64,000 nt of DNA from Treponema sp. (GTDB lineage Bacteria > Spirochaetota > Spirochaetia > Treponematales > Breznakiellaceae), in assembly GCA_009786715.1 (NCBI GenBank), contig WQRN01000001.1, positions 109 to 64,108 of the forward strand. Direction: 5' to 3'. The first letter of the stretch is position 1; each line of letters opens with the position of its first letter. The notes under the pieces are model-generated. The model did no database searches, was not told the DNA's origin, and worked only from the letters and a program-made list of their open reading frames with translations. The translations under genes and the position numbers were made by a program. Positions 28,162 through 36,725 of this stretch are shown one piece after another.

Positions 28162-28601
28162 AAGATAGAGCGATAATGTTTGGATGGGTAATAGGTTTAT
28201 TATTATTAATTTCCGTTTTGTGGATCGCGACTCAGCCTATACAGGCAAGGCATCTTTTACGAACAATTAATAATGTTTTAATCAGCAACGATGATTCACG
28301 CAGGGTGTCCGCGTATATTCAGCCGAAAGCAGGCAAAGCGAGTATTTTTGGATATTGGTATTCAATTTTGTCATCGCAGGATAAATTGTTTGTGTTTACT
28401 GCTTTTCAGGACGGGATACTTATCCCGCTTGGCGCGTTTGTTTCGCATGATTGCATTGTAAAAGAAATCATACCGCTTAGCGCTCACGCCGTTCAGGTTT
28501 TTGACACTCTGCCGAAGAGCGTTTTAAACATTTACACGGCAAGAATTGAAGAAGCGGCGCATGATGTTACAGCGGCGTTAACGGAGGCGGCGAACAGATG
28601 A
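28158..28601 (+). CDS. rnfG: Rnf-type complex subunit G, reduced form without the FMN-attachment motif
   Basis: A 147-residue protein with one N-terminal helix (IGLLLLISVLWIATQPIQ) and a short periplasmic domain. It is called RnfG from position between rnfD and rnfE and from size and topology. The usual RnfG is about 180-210 residues and has a C-terminal (S/T)GAT(S/T) motif carrying covalent FMN; no such motif is present, the corresponding stretch reading NIYTARIEEAAHDV. The sequence identity is weak, so an unrelated replacement is possible. It shares 4 bases with each neighbour gene. Confidence 0.55.
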   Translation: MKDRAIMFGWVIGLLLLISVLWIATQPIQARHLLRTINNVLISNDDSRRVSAYIQPKAGKASIFGYWYSILSSQDKLFVFTAFQDGILIPLGAFVSHDCIVKEIIPLSAHAVQVFDTLPKSVLNIYTARIEEAAHDVTAALTEAANR

Positions 28602-29251
28602 GTTTAACTCGTAACCATTCTTTTTGGGGTTCTCTCTCCCCGCTGGGCGGATTATTCGGAGCTGGTATCCTTCTAATGGCTTCGGCTCGTCTTTCATGGG
28701 CAATCACTGTCGCTGTCGGTTTATTTTGGGTGTACGGGCTTACAGCCTTTACATTCACGTTTTTTATATCAGGCGCCGGGAAAAAAATCTTTCCCAAAAA
28801 AGGAAGAGTGCCATTATATACATGCTTCGCCGCTTTTTTCGGCACCATGTACCTTTTTATGTTTTGGATGCTCTGTTCGTTCGCAGCGCTGGAAGTTTTT
28901 ATGGTTCTTCTGCTTGTTCCTGTATTTTGCGCAAGTTCAGGGATTGTCCAGCAGATGCAGTTACATGCGCATAACCCTCATGCGGATATTTTTGACAATG
29001 TGTCCGATTCAATTTCTCAAGCCGCATCCATCGCAGGGCTTTTGATCGCATTTTCTATAATACGCGAACCTTTGTCGTATTGTTCTTTATCGTTTCCGGG
29101 AACTTCTCAGGGAATGGTAACAATTATGTATTTTAAAGCGGGCGCTTATTTCCCGATAGGAATTTTCGGAGCGTCTTGCGGAGCGCTTTTATTACTGGGG
29201 TATTTTATCTGTCTGTATCAATATTGGAAGGATAAGAGGGGGGAATTTTAA
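28598..29251 (+). CDS. rnfE: Rnf-type complex subunit E, divergent
   Basis: A 217-residue protein with six helices, in the position of RnfE. The segment AGLLIAFSIIREPLSYCSL matches the family's IRE motif. The conserved N-terminal Cys-Pro (as in LGLCPTL) that helps hold a buried iron centre in RnfA/RnfE and NqrD/NqrE is absent: the stretch reads SLSPLGGLFG. The second family cysteine may be that in VFCASSGI. It overlaps rnfG by 4 bases and shares one base with rnfA. Confidence 0.65.
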   Translation: MSLTRNHSFWGSLSPLGGLFGAGILLMASARLSWAITVAVGLFWVYGLTAFTFTFFISGAGKKIFPKKGRVPLYTCFAAFFGTMYLFMFWMLCSFAALEVFMVLLLVPVFCASSGIVQQMQLHAHNPHADIFDNVSDSISQAASIAGLLIAFSIIREPLSYCSLSFPGTSQGMVTIMYFKAGAYFPIGIFGASCGALLLLGYFICLYQYWKDKRGEF

Positions 29252-29838
29252 TGAGCCAGACGCCTCTTTTGCTTCTTTTAATATGTTCCAGTTTTACAAT
29301 GAATTTAATTTTACAATGCGGGCTTGGATTAAAAGGCATTGTTGAATCAAAGAGCAGCCTTAATGTACCGTCGTTTGTTAAATTGGGCCTTGTGTTTTCT
29401 ACTATAATCCTTTTATGGCTGTTTTTCTCTAAGATAATATTTTCATTGTTCTACGGTTTATTCATTTATGTAATTTTATTTCCTATAAGCGCGATTGTTT
29501 ACGACGGCCTTGAATTTTTAATTTTTAATTATTTGCTAAAGCGTGACAGGGAAGAAGAAACATTTGTAAGTTTTCCATCCGGAGTAACAGCCGCGGCTGT
29601 GTTTATCTGCATAAACATGGCAAGCGGGCTTACGGATGTGCTTGTTTTATCATTCGGTTTTACATTCGGCATTTTTGCCGTCAATTTAATAATGCGAGAA
29701 ATACGAAAAAGAGCCGCTTTGGAAGCGGTTCCGCTTTTCCTGCGAGGGAAACCGCTTGTGCTTATCGCCATGGGGTTACTGTCCCTTATTTTTACGGCGG
29801 CTTCATATTTATTTTTCAGGATGATTGGCGCAGGGTGA
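29251..29838 (+). CDS. rnfA: Rnf-type complex subunit A
   Basis: A 195-residue protein with six helices. The end IMREIRKRAALEAVPLFL followed by RGKPLVLIAMG is the clear RnfA/NqrE signature. The first buried-cluster cysteine is kept (Cys23 in LQCGLG), while the second position, usually in NCA, reads INMA, with the nearest Cys two residues earlier. It ends by overlapping the GH57-like gene by 4 bases. No rnfB follows. Confidence 0.8.
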   Translation: MSQTPLLLLLICSSFTMNLILQCGLGLKGIVESKSSLNVPSFVKLGLVFSTIILLWLFFSKIIFSLFYGLFIYVILFPISAIVYDGLEFLIFNYLLKRDREEETFVSFPSGVTAAAVFICINMASGLTDVLVLSFGFTFGIFAVNLIMREIRKRAALEAVPLFLRGKPLVLIAMGLLSLIFTAASYLFFRMIGAG

Positions 29839-31679
29839 AAACTGTCAGCAAAATCAGCCTGATACTGGGTTCACATGCGCATGTACCCTCCGGAGCGCCT
29901 GAAAGCGAATTTGAATTTGTATACGAAACCAAAATTCGCCCTTTTGTTTCCAATCTTTACCGTTATTCAAACATACAGGCGGTTTTGCATTATTCAGGCG
30001 TTCTGCTTTACTGGGTGGAAAGAACACATCCTGAATCTTTCATGCTTATAGAGGATATGCTGACCAGAAAACAAGCGGAAATTTTAGGCGGAGGTTTTTA
30101 CGAGCCTGTTTTTCCGCTTCTTTCTTTACAAGATAGAATCGGACAGATTGAACTTATGACAACATACCTTCGAAAGCATTTTGGAAAACGCCCCACAGGC
30201 TGCTGGGTTCCCGGTATGGCATGGGAGCAAAATCTTGCGGTCGCTCTTTGCACAAGCGACATGGATTATACATTTCTTTCACAGGAACAATTTGAACAGG
30301 CCGGATTGGAAGGTTCCGATCTTTTTAAACCATGCCTGAGCGAAGATCAGGGAAAGCTTGTCGCGATTTTTCCCGTTTCGCGTTTTGTTGAAAAAGAACT
30401 TTCCCAAAAAAGTTTTTCACAGGTGTTTGTTGACCTTGAAAATAAATTTAATGAAGTATGCGGCGGCTGTAAATCCGAAAAAATTATCAGTGTTTTTCCT
30501 GAAACTGTTTCTTCTTCGCCTGAAGAAGCGCCGGATACGGCATGGAACCGTTTTTTTGAAGAAATATCGCTGTCGGATAAAATCGTAAGCACCGCATTAC
30601 CCTATAAAATTTTAAAAACATATAAAACATTTAAAAAGGCGAGTTTTCCGAATTCTTCGGCTCAGGAAAACAATTTTTCTCCGCGCAAATTCTTAATTGA
30701 TAATGCCGAAGCAAGCGGCATATATTCAAAAATGATATTTACAAACCTTTTAATAAATCAATTAAAAGGAGACAAGGCGAGAAAATTGAGCGCAAGGGAA
30801 GAAATGTGGAAGGCTCAGGATTCATGTTTTTTCTCTCCCGGGAACGGACAGTACAGAAATGAGCTAAGAAAGTCCGCGTACAGTTCGCTTTTACGCGCCG
30901 AAATGCTGTCGCGGGAAAAGGGAAAATTCGCATCTTCATTAATTCAATACGATTTTGATTTTGACGGCACAAAGGAATTTATTTTTCAGGATGAAAAAAT
31001 AAACTGCTATATCCAGCATAGGGGAGCGGGTATTTTTGAACTTGATTATCTTCCGAAGGAATGGAACTATCTTGACTGCGGAACGGATAATTCATACAGG
31101 CGCATCGCTTTCGCCGATATGTTTTTTCCTGAAAGCGAAAAATTTGATAATCTAATTAACATCCTGCCTGAAAACGGACGTTTCTGTCTTCATGAGCAGT
31201 ACGAAGAAATAACCCAGGATAGAAAGGGAAAATCATGTTTCAGGCTTCCCGCCTGCGCGGATGACGCTCCTTTCGGAAATATCGAAATAGATAAATGTTT
31301 TCTGTTAAAAAAGGAAAATTTATCGGTATCATATCTGCTAAAAAATAAAGGAAAGGAAAAAATTAATTTCCTATTTGCTTCAGAGATTGATTTTTCTTTT
31401 GCCGGAGTAGGGGATGAGTTTGTCCGCTTTTACACGGTTGATTTAACCGGAAAAGATATATCAATAGACCGTCTGCTGGATACAAATAATCTCAAGATTC
31501 TTGATGTTAAAAATGAAGTGCAAATAATACTTATTTCGGCTAATCAGTTTAAAGGCTGTCTTTTTCCTGTTTACAGGTACGATATGTATCAGGCAACGCG
31601 CATACTGCCGGTTTTTTCAGTTTCTCTTGACGCAGGCGGCGAATGGACAAATGAGTTTACTTTAAAATTCTCGCATTAG
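29835..31679 (+). CDS. GH57-like protein lacking catalytic residues
   Basis: A 614-residue protein resembling 4-alpha-glucanotransferase/amylase family GH57: LILGSHAHVP at the start, an N-terminal (beta/alpha)7-type domain to about residue 320, and C-terminal beta-rich domains (DUF1925/1926-like). In active members the nucleophile lies in WxTERVW; here the segment is CWVPGMAW and Gly127 replaces the Glu. The DDGEKFG box with the acid residue is also absent (FPETVSSS at that place). It is probably catalytically dead or has changed role. The GTG start overlaps rnfA by 4 bases; it is likely part of that operon. Confidence 0.72.
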   Translation: MKTVSKISLILGSHAHVPSGAPESEFEFVYETKIRPFVSNLYRYSNIQAVLHYSGVLLYWVERTHPESFMLIEDMLTRKQAEILGGGFYEPVFPLLSLQDRIGQIELMTTYLRKHFGKRPTGCWVPGMAWEQNLAVALCTSDMDYTFLSQEQFEQAGLEGSDLFKPCLSEDQGKLVAIFPVSRFVEKELSQKSFSQVFVDLENKFNEVCGGCKSEKIISVFPETVSSSPEEAPDTAWNRFFEEISLSDKIVSTALPYKILKTYKTFKKASFPNSSAQENNFSPRKFLIDNAEASGIYSKMIFTNLLINQLKGDKARKLSAREEMWKAQDSCFFSPGNGQYRNELRKSAYSSLLRAEMLSREKGKFASSLIQYDFDFDGTKEFIFQDEKINCYIQHRGAGIFELDYLPKEWNYLDCGTDNSYRRIAFADMFFPESEKFDNLINILPENGRFCLHEQYEEITQDRKGKSCFRLPACADDAPFGNIEIDKCFLLKKENLSVSYLLKNKGKEKINFLFASEIDFSFAGVGDEFVRFYTVDLTGKDISIDRLLDTNNLKILDVKNEVQIILISANQFKGCLFPVYRYDMYQATRILPVFSVSLDAGGEWTNEFTLKFSH

Positions 31680-31720
31680 GTTATTGAACCGCATTAAGTT
31701 TTTAGTTATCATTAATCAAT

Positions 31721-33931
31721 ATGAAAAGAAGATTAATTACTTCGGCATTGCCTTACGTTAATAACGAGCCTCATCTGGGAAATCTCATTCAGGTTTTATC
31801 CGCGGACGCTTTTTCGCGTTTCTGCAGACTGTACGGTTATGAATCACTATACATCGCGGGTACGGATGAATACGGCACCGCCACGGAGAACAAAGCAGCG
31901 GAAGAAGGTTTACAGCCAAGAGAATTGTGCGACAGGTATCACGCAATTCACGCGAATATCTACAACTGGTTTAATATCGACTTTGATAAATTCGGCAGAA
32001 CATCAACTCATGTTCAAACTGAAGTTGTCCAGGGTATTTTTGAAAAACTTGATAAAGCCGGATTAATCGTTCAAAGAACAATTGAACAATTCTACTGTTC
32101 AAAATGCGGCAGATTTCTTGCGGACAGATACATCCGCGGAATTTGCCCTGTTTGCGCAAGCGATAAGGCAAGAGGCGATCAATGCGAAGCATGCCAGAAA
32201 TTGCTCGATCCCACCGATCTTAAAGAGCCTCAGTGTTCAGCATGCTCCAGCGCGCCGTCGCTTAGAAAAACAAATCATTTGTATATAGATCTTCCCGGCA
32301 TTAAAGATAAACTTGAAAACTGGATTAAAAAAGCCAGCGCAGACGGTTTCTGGGCTCATAACGCGATTCAAATGACTCAGGCATGGATTCGCGACGGGCT
32401 TAAAGAGCGCGCTATTACAAGAGATTTAAAATGGGGAATTCCAGTGCCGAAACCTGGCTATGAAAACAAGGTTTTTTATGTCTGGTTTGACGCCCCGATA
32501 GGTTATATTTCCATTACAGGATCATTAGGTGAAGAAAAAGGCAATTGGCGTGACTTTGTCGATTACTGGTGGAAGAAACCGGATGAAGTTGATCTGTTTC
32601 AGTTTATAGGGAAAGACAATATTCCTTTTCACACCGTAATATTTCCTTCCAGTCTTTTAGGAAGCGGTGAGAACTGGACAATGCTGCATCATATGTCGAG
32701 CACGGAATACCTTAATTATGAAAACGGAAAATTTTCCAAATCCAGGGGAGTGGGAGTCTTTGGAACAGACGCGATGGATACCGGAATCCCGGCGGATGTA
32801 TGGCGTTTCTATCTTTTTTACAACAGGCCGGAAAAATCCGACGCAATGTTTATGTGGGATGATTTTCAGGAAAAAGTAAACGGAGAGTTAATCGGTAATT
32901 TAGGCAACCTTGTAAACCGGACGCTTTCATTTGTTACCCGCTATTACGATGGAAAAATACCCGAAGGGAAAAGCGATTTAAAGTTCTGGGAAGAAGCCGC
33001 AAAATACGAAATATCAATCGCTGAGAAACTTGACAGGGCGGAATTAAGAGACGCCTTCCGCGTGATTTTTGAATTGTCATCATTTGCTAATAAATATTTT
33101 CAGGACAATGAGCCGTGGCGCTTGAGAAATGACGATCCTGAAAAGGCAAAATCCGTTATACGCGATCTTTCGTATCTTGTGCGCGATTTATCAGTATTGA
33201 TTGAACCTTATATACCGCATGCCGCGGCGAAAATCGCGTCATTCTTCAATCTTAAGCACAGAGAAAATCTGAACTGGAAGGATATAGGAAAACCGCAGGG
33301 AATAGGCGATGTGTTAATAAGAAGTGAAATGCTGTTTTCCAAACTAGAGGATGAAAGAATCGCACAGTTAAGGGAAAAGTACAGCGGAACCCAAAAAGAA
33401 AGAAAGGAACTAGTACGGTTTTCTTCTGTAATGGATCTGCGCGCGGCGAAAATTGAAAAAATTGAAAGGCATCCCAAGGCGGATAAATTGTACATTATTA
33501 ATCTTGAGACAGCAGAAGGCGTAACAGGAGTTCGCGAAGAGAGACAGATTGTTTCAGGACTTGTTCCTTTCTATACGGAAGATCAATTGATTGGAAAGAA
33601 AATAATAGTCGCTTACAATCTGAAGCCTGCAAAATTAAGAGGCATTGAGTCAAGAGGCATGCTCCTTGCCGCAGGCGACAGCAAAGGAGAAAGCCAGGAT
33701 GGAAAGAGCGCGGAACGCGTTGAAGTCCTTGACGCAGGTGATTGTCCGACGGGAACAAAATTTTTGCCTGAAGGTGAAGAAGACGCCGCTCCCGCGGAAA
33801 TAGATATCGATACATTCTTCTCCTATCCCATTTTTGTAAAAGATCATTTTGTTATGACAGGAGAAAAGAAATTGTGCTTGAACGGAAATCCTGTTAAGAC
33901 AGCGGTGATCCCTGAAGGAGAAGTTCATTAA
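31721..33931 (+). CDS. metG: Methionyl-tRNA synthetase
   Basis: A 736-residue class I synthetase that charges initiator and elongator tRNA-Met. It has the signature PHLGN (HIGH box), a zinc knuckle with four CxxC pairs (CSKCGRF, CPVCASD, CEACQKL, CSACSSA) and GKFSKSRGV (KMSKS box). The last 130 residues are an added EMAP-II-like tRNA-binding domain (SVMDLRAAKIEKIERHPKADKLY, SRGMLLAAGD), which in other species helps dimerisation and tRNA capture. It is one base ahead of the FemAB gene. All key residues are present. Confidence 0.95.
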   Translation: MKRRLITSALPYVNNEPHLGNLIQVLSADAFSRFCRLYGYESLYIAGTDEYGTATENKAAEEGLQPRELCDRYHAIHANIYNWFNIDFDKFGRTSTHVQTEVVQGIFEKLDKAGLIVQRTIEQFYCSKCGRFLADRYIRGICPVCASDKARGDQCEACQKLLDPTDLKEPQCSACSSAPSLRKTNHLYIDLPGIKDKLENWIKKASADGFWAHNAIQMTQAWIRDGLKERAITRDLKWGIPVPKPGYENKVFYVWFDAPIGYISITGSLGEEKGNWRDFVDYWWKKPDEVDLFQFIGKDNIPFHTVIFPSSLLGSGENWTMLHHMSSTEYLNYENGKFSKSRGVGVFGTDAMDTGIPADVWRFYLFYNRPEKSDAMFMWDDFQEKVNGELIGNLGNLVNRTLSFVTRYYDGKIPEGKSDLKFWEEAAKYEISIAEKLDRAELRDAFRVIFELSSFANKYFQDNEPWRLRNDDPEKAKSVIRDLSYLVRDLSVLIEPYIPHAAAKIASFFNLKHRENLNWKDIGKPQGIGDVLIRSEMLFSKLEDERIAQLREKYSGTQKERKELVRFSSVMDLRAAKIEKIERHPKADKLYIINLETAEGVTGVREERQIVSGLVPFYTEDQLIGKKIIVAYNLKPAKLRGIESRGMLLAAGDSKGESQDGKSAERVEVLDAGDCPTGTKFLPEGEEDAAPAEIDIDTFFSYPIFVKDHFVMTGEKKLCLNGNPVKTAVIPEGEVH

Positions 33932-33932
33932 T

Positions 33933-34988
33933 TTGAAAATCACAGAAGCGGATATTGCAGTTTGCGAAAACGCGGATTCGTTCCTGCAGTCTTCCTTGTG
34001 GGGAGAATTTAAATCTCTCTTCGGGTGGAAAGCAAGCGCTTTTTTGATTGAATGGTCAGAATACGGAGAAGAAAAGACGCCTTTCCTTGCGCTTTCGCGC
34101 AGGCTTATTCCTGGCTTTTCATTTACATATATTCCGTGGGGGCCTCAATTACCTCAGAAATTCGCGGCAAGCGAAAGACCAAAGGCGATGGCAGAAATTG
34201 CCGGATTATTAAAGCCTTTTCTTCCGCGGAATAATGCTTTTATCCGCTTCGATTTTCCATGGTTTTACTTAGACGGCGATGAAAACCTTAAAGCGGAAGC
34301 TTCTTTATTAAAGACAGAAGGTTTTAAAACAGCCGCGGCGCAGGTACAGCCGCCTGATACAGTAATTATTGATTTATCCGCATCCTGCGATGAGATTCTT
34401 GCGTCCATGAAATCAAAATGGAGATATAATATTTCCCTTGCTGAAAAAAAAGGGGTGGAAGTAAAAATTTGTTCATCCGGGGATTTGGAAATATTTTACA
34501 ATCTTTTAAAAGAAACCGCGCAAAGGGACGGAATCGCGGTTCATGGTTTCAATTATTATAAGACACTTTTTGAGTTATGCGAGAGCAGGCAAAAAGAAAG
34601 CATATCTTTAAAACTGTACTCTGCAAGCCATGAAGGCGAAACGCTCGCGGCAATTGTTGTTCTTTTCCGCGGAAAGGACGCAGTTTATTTATACGGCGCA
34701 TCTTCAAATAATAAACGCAATCTTATGGCGCCTTACGCTCTGCAGTGGAAAGCGATGCAGGACGCCAAAAATTTTAATTGTAAAACTTACGATCTTTTCG
34801 GCATCCCGCCTGACGATAATCCGAACCATCCGATGGCCGGACTGTACCGTTTTAAAACCGGCTTCGCGGGACAGATAATACACCGCCCCGGCAGCCTGGA
34901 TTATCCGTATAAAAAATTTCTTTATAATTTATTTAATATCGCGGAAGCTCTTAGAAAAAAAATGATGAATCTTAGAAAAAAGAAATAG
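33933..34988 (+). CDS. FemAB/MurM-type aminoacyl transferase
   Basis: A 351-residue GNAT-fold protein of the peptidoglycan-bridge family. Characteristic stretches are MKSKWRYNISLAEKKGVEV near residue 150 and DLFGIPPDDNPNHPMAGLYRFKTGF near 288; two acetyltransferase-like halves are expected. Family members add amino acids from aminoacyl-tRNA to lipid II or cell wall. The start is TTG at 33933, one base after the metG stop; an AAGGAG lies at suitable but long spacing upstream. Substrate and amino acid are unknown. Coupling to metG is probably only transcriptional. Confidence 0.82.
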   Translation: MKITEADIAVCENADSFLQSSLWGEFKSLFGWKASAFLIEWSEYGEEKTPFLALSRRLIPGFSFTYIPWGPQLPQKFAASERPKAMAEIAGLLKPFLPRNNAFIRFDFPWFYLDGDENLKAEASLLKTEGFKTAAAQVQPPDTVIIDLSASCDEILASMKSKWRYNISLAEKKGVEVKICSSGDLEIFYNLLKETAQRDGIAVHGFNYYKTLFELCESRQKESISLKLYSASHEGETLAAIVVLFRGKDAVYLYGASSNNKRNLMAPYALQWKAMQDAKNFNCKTYDLFGIPPDDNPNHPMAGLYRFKTGFAGQIIHRPGSLDYPYKKFLYNLFNIAEALRKKMMNLRKKK

Positions 34989-35046
34989 GCAAATTTTCTC
35001 TTGTATCTTATAAAAAAAAATTGTATAGTGAATTAAGGAGCAGAGT

Positions 35047-36132
35047 ATGGCATTTGCATTAAATACGTATCCGATCACTTACCGCGCTAAATTTTCAGGC
35101 GGAAAATGGAGTGATGAATACATCGAAAAACCTCATAAAACGCAGGAAGAAGAGGCGGCATTAAGCGCCGGCGAACGCGTCAAATTGGAAAATTCCCGCA
35201 ATTATTACGATGATATGCCTCTTGTCAACTACACAAGCCAGTACGGCCTTGCATGCTTTGAAGGATTAAAAGCTTTTCCTCAAAAAAACGACGGCCTTGC
35301 AATTTTCAGGCCCGATAAAAACGGAGAGCGTTTCGCGCTTTCAATGAAAGGCCTTTGCATGCCGCCGTTTCCAAAAGAAGATTTTGTCAAAGTCTGCGTT
35401 GAAACCGTAAAACGCAACGCCGCTCTTAGTTTTAAACCTCATTACAAAAGCGAATGGGAAAAGGATTCCTTTATGTACGCGGACGCTGTTTACATCAGAC
35501 CCTTTACAATTTCTGAAGGCGGCATAGGGGTGAATCTTTCCAAAGAACCCTATGTTATGGTTGTGAATACCCCTGTAAGCGCGTATTTTTCATCCGGCAG
35601 CTCGGATGCCGTTGTTTCTGATAAAGTCCGCGCAATGCCGAACGGCACCGGCTGGATAAAAGCCTGTTCCAATTATGTAATATCAGCTCTCGCAAAATCC
35701 GAAGCGTTAAAAGACGGTTACATGGAATGTATATTTTTAGACGGAACCCACCGTAAATACATAGAAGAAGGTTCGTCGTGCAACATATTTTTCTATTTGA
35801 AATCAGGAGAACTTGTGACGCCCGAGTTAGGTGATACAATTTTACCGGGTATAACAAGGATGAGCATCCTGGAACTTGCGCGAGACAAAGGAATAAGAGT
35901 TTCAGAGCGCAAAATATCAATAGATGAAGCAATGGATGAGACAAAAGAATGTTTTGTAAGCGGTACTGCCGCCGGAGCAACGCCTCTTTCATCCATAACC
36001 TACAAAGGCAAAAAAGCCGTTTTTAACGACGGCAAGACAGGCGAATTCACCGCTGATATCCGCGACACCCTAAAAGGCATCCAATACGGCAAACTACCGG
36101 ATACAAAAGGGTGGATGACGAAGGTCATCTGA
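35047..36132 (+). CDS. ilvE: Branched-chain-amino-acid aminotransferase
   Basis: A 361-residue PLP enzyme, fold type IV, of the longer type similar to eukaryotic and Firmicute forms. The PLP lysine is in GTGWIKACSNYVISALAKSEA near residue 200, and the C-terminal cofactor-binding motif is KYIEEGSSCNIFF, then ECFVSGTAAGATPLSSI. It reversibly transaminates leucine, isoleucine and valine with 2-oxoglutarate. The ATG has the ribosome site AAGGAGC ten bases ahead. A hairpin covers its stop codon and a strong terminator is about 70 bases downstream. Confidence 0.92.
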   Translation: MAFALNTYPITYRAKFSGGKWSDEYIEKPHKTQEEEAALSAGERVKLENSRNYYDDMPLVNYTSQYGLACFEGLKAFPQKNDGLAIFRPDKNGERFALSMKGLCMPPFPKEDFVKVCVETVKRNAALSFKPHYKSEWEKDSFMYADAVYIRPFTISEGGIGVNLSKEPYVMVVNTPVSAYFSSGSSDAVVSDKVRAMPNGTGWIKACSNYVISALAKSEALKDGYMECIFLDGTHRKYIEEGSSCNIFFYLKSGELVTPELGDTILPGITRMSILELARDKGIRVSERKISIDEAMDETKECFVSGTAAGATPLSSITYKGKKAVFNDGKTGEFTADIRDTLKGIQYGKLPDTKGWMTKVI

Positions 36133-36141
36133 AAGATGACC
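36123..36141 (+). other. Hairpin with the ilvE stop codon in its loop
   Basis: GGTCATC (36123-36129) and GATGACC (36135-36141) form a perfect 7-pair stem around TGAAA, which holds the TGA stop. There is no T-run after it, so it is not a standard terminator; it may stabilise the mRNA end. Confidence 0.4.
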
Positions 36142-36203
36142 ATTATATAAACTTCCTTACGCCACGTGCCGTATGGCTCCAATGATACATATTGTCTAAA
36201 AAA

Positions 36204-36231
36204 AAGAGCCAAGTCTTTAGACTTGGCTCTT
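36204..36231. terminator. Bidirectional rho-independent terminator between ilvE and tRNA-Phe
   Basis: A perfect 12-pair stem (AAGAGCCAAGTC, loop TTTA, GACTTGGCTCTT). On the minus strand it is followed by a run of eight T, ending the tRNA-Phe transcript; on the plus strand four T follow, enough to serve ilvE. Confidence 0.85.
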
Positions 36232-36239
36232 TTACCGTT

Positions 36240-36312
36240 TGCCACCTCGGAGAATTGAACTCCAGACACGCAGATTTTCAGTCTGCTGCTCTACCAACTG
36301 AGCTAAGGTGGC
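36240..36312 (-). tRNA. tRNA-Phe (GAA anticodon)
   Basis: A 73-base cloverleaf on the minus strand with seven-pair acceptor stem (GCCACCT/AGGTGGC), D-arm GCTCAGTTGGTAGAGC, anticodon stem-loop CAGACTGAAAATCTG with GAA, and T-arm with TTCAATTC. The discriminator base is A; CCA is not encoded. The terminator at 36204-36231 follows directly. Confidence 0.95.
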
Positions 36313-36384
36313 TATTTAAGCGCACCTTGAAACGGTGTTGAAACAATATGCCAAGATTAACAGAAAATGTCAATATGGCATCCC

Positions 36385-36440
36385 TGGAGATATGGGCATT
36401 CGCCTTAATTTCTTACAGGATTGCTCCGCTTCGAATCCCC
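36385..36440 (-). repeat. Degenerate copy of the tRNA-Ala 3' end
   Basis: The plus-strand bases 36385-36402 match the end of the tRNA-Ala gene (36501-36518) at 17 of 18 positions. After 27 unrelated bases, 36430-36440 again resembles the T-arm (TTCGAATCCCC). The rest of the tRNA is absent, so it is not a functional tRNA. It could be an old recombination or attachment-site scar or a decayed tandem tRNA gene. The remaining bases of 36313-36500 show nothing else. Confidence 0.5.
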
Positions 36441-36500
36441 AAATTAACCGCATTTTACTATCTTATTAAGATATTACTTGAACAGCTAATCTCTACCCAT

Positions 36501-36573
36501 TGGAGATATGGGGATTCGAACCCCAGGCCTATTGATTGCGAACCAATCGCTCTACCAACTGAGCTATATCCCC
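36501..36573 (-). tRNA. tRNA-Ala (CGC anticodon)
   Basis: A 73-base cloverleaf on the minus strand. The acceptor stem GGGGATA/TATCTCC contains a G3:U70 wobble pair, the classical alanine identity element. The anticodon loop is TTCGCAA, giving CGC, and the T-arm is TGGGG-TTCGAAT-CCCCA. The discriminator is A and CCA is not encoded. Confidence 0.92.
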
Positions 36574-36588
36574 CATTCAAGGAAATTA

Positions 36589-36611
36589 GACCAAAAATAC
36601 TATTTTTGGTC
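36589..36611. other. Perfect 23-base palindrome upstream of the tRNA-Ala gene
   Basis: GACCAAAAATA and TATTTTTGGTC flank a single base. It lies about 40 bases before the -10 box of the histone-like gene and 16 bases upstream of tRNA-Ala on the opposite strand. It might be an operator or a terminator of leftward transcripts; the evidence does not decide. Confidence 0.45.
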
Positions 36612-36650
36612 AAGTAGCGCATCATAGACATTTATTCTTTGGTATATATA

Positions 36651-36659
36651 TGCTATAAT
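36651..36659 (+). promoter_or_regulatory. Extended -10 promoter of the histone-like gene
   Basis: TGCTATAAT contains a consensus -10 (TATAAT, 36654-36659) with the TGn extension; the -35 region (TTTATT) is weak. The gene has a strong ribosome site AAGGAGG at 36713-36719. Confidence 0.6.
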
Positions 36660-36725
36660 TATAATATAACATGGGTAAGTTCGGAAATAAATTATAATTG
36701 GAACTAATCATCAAGGAGGCCTAAA

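Noticed and set aside
36348..36617. An 89-residue plus-strand frame across the tRNA-Ala gene
   Set aside because: It reads the antisense of tRNA-Ala (GDSNPRPIDCEPIALPTELYP), a common artefact, and has no ribosome site.
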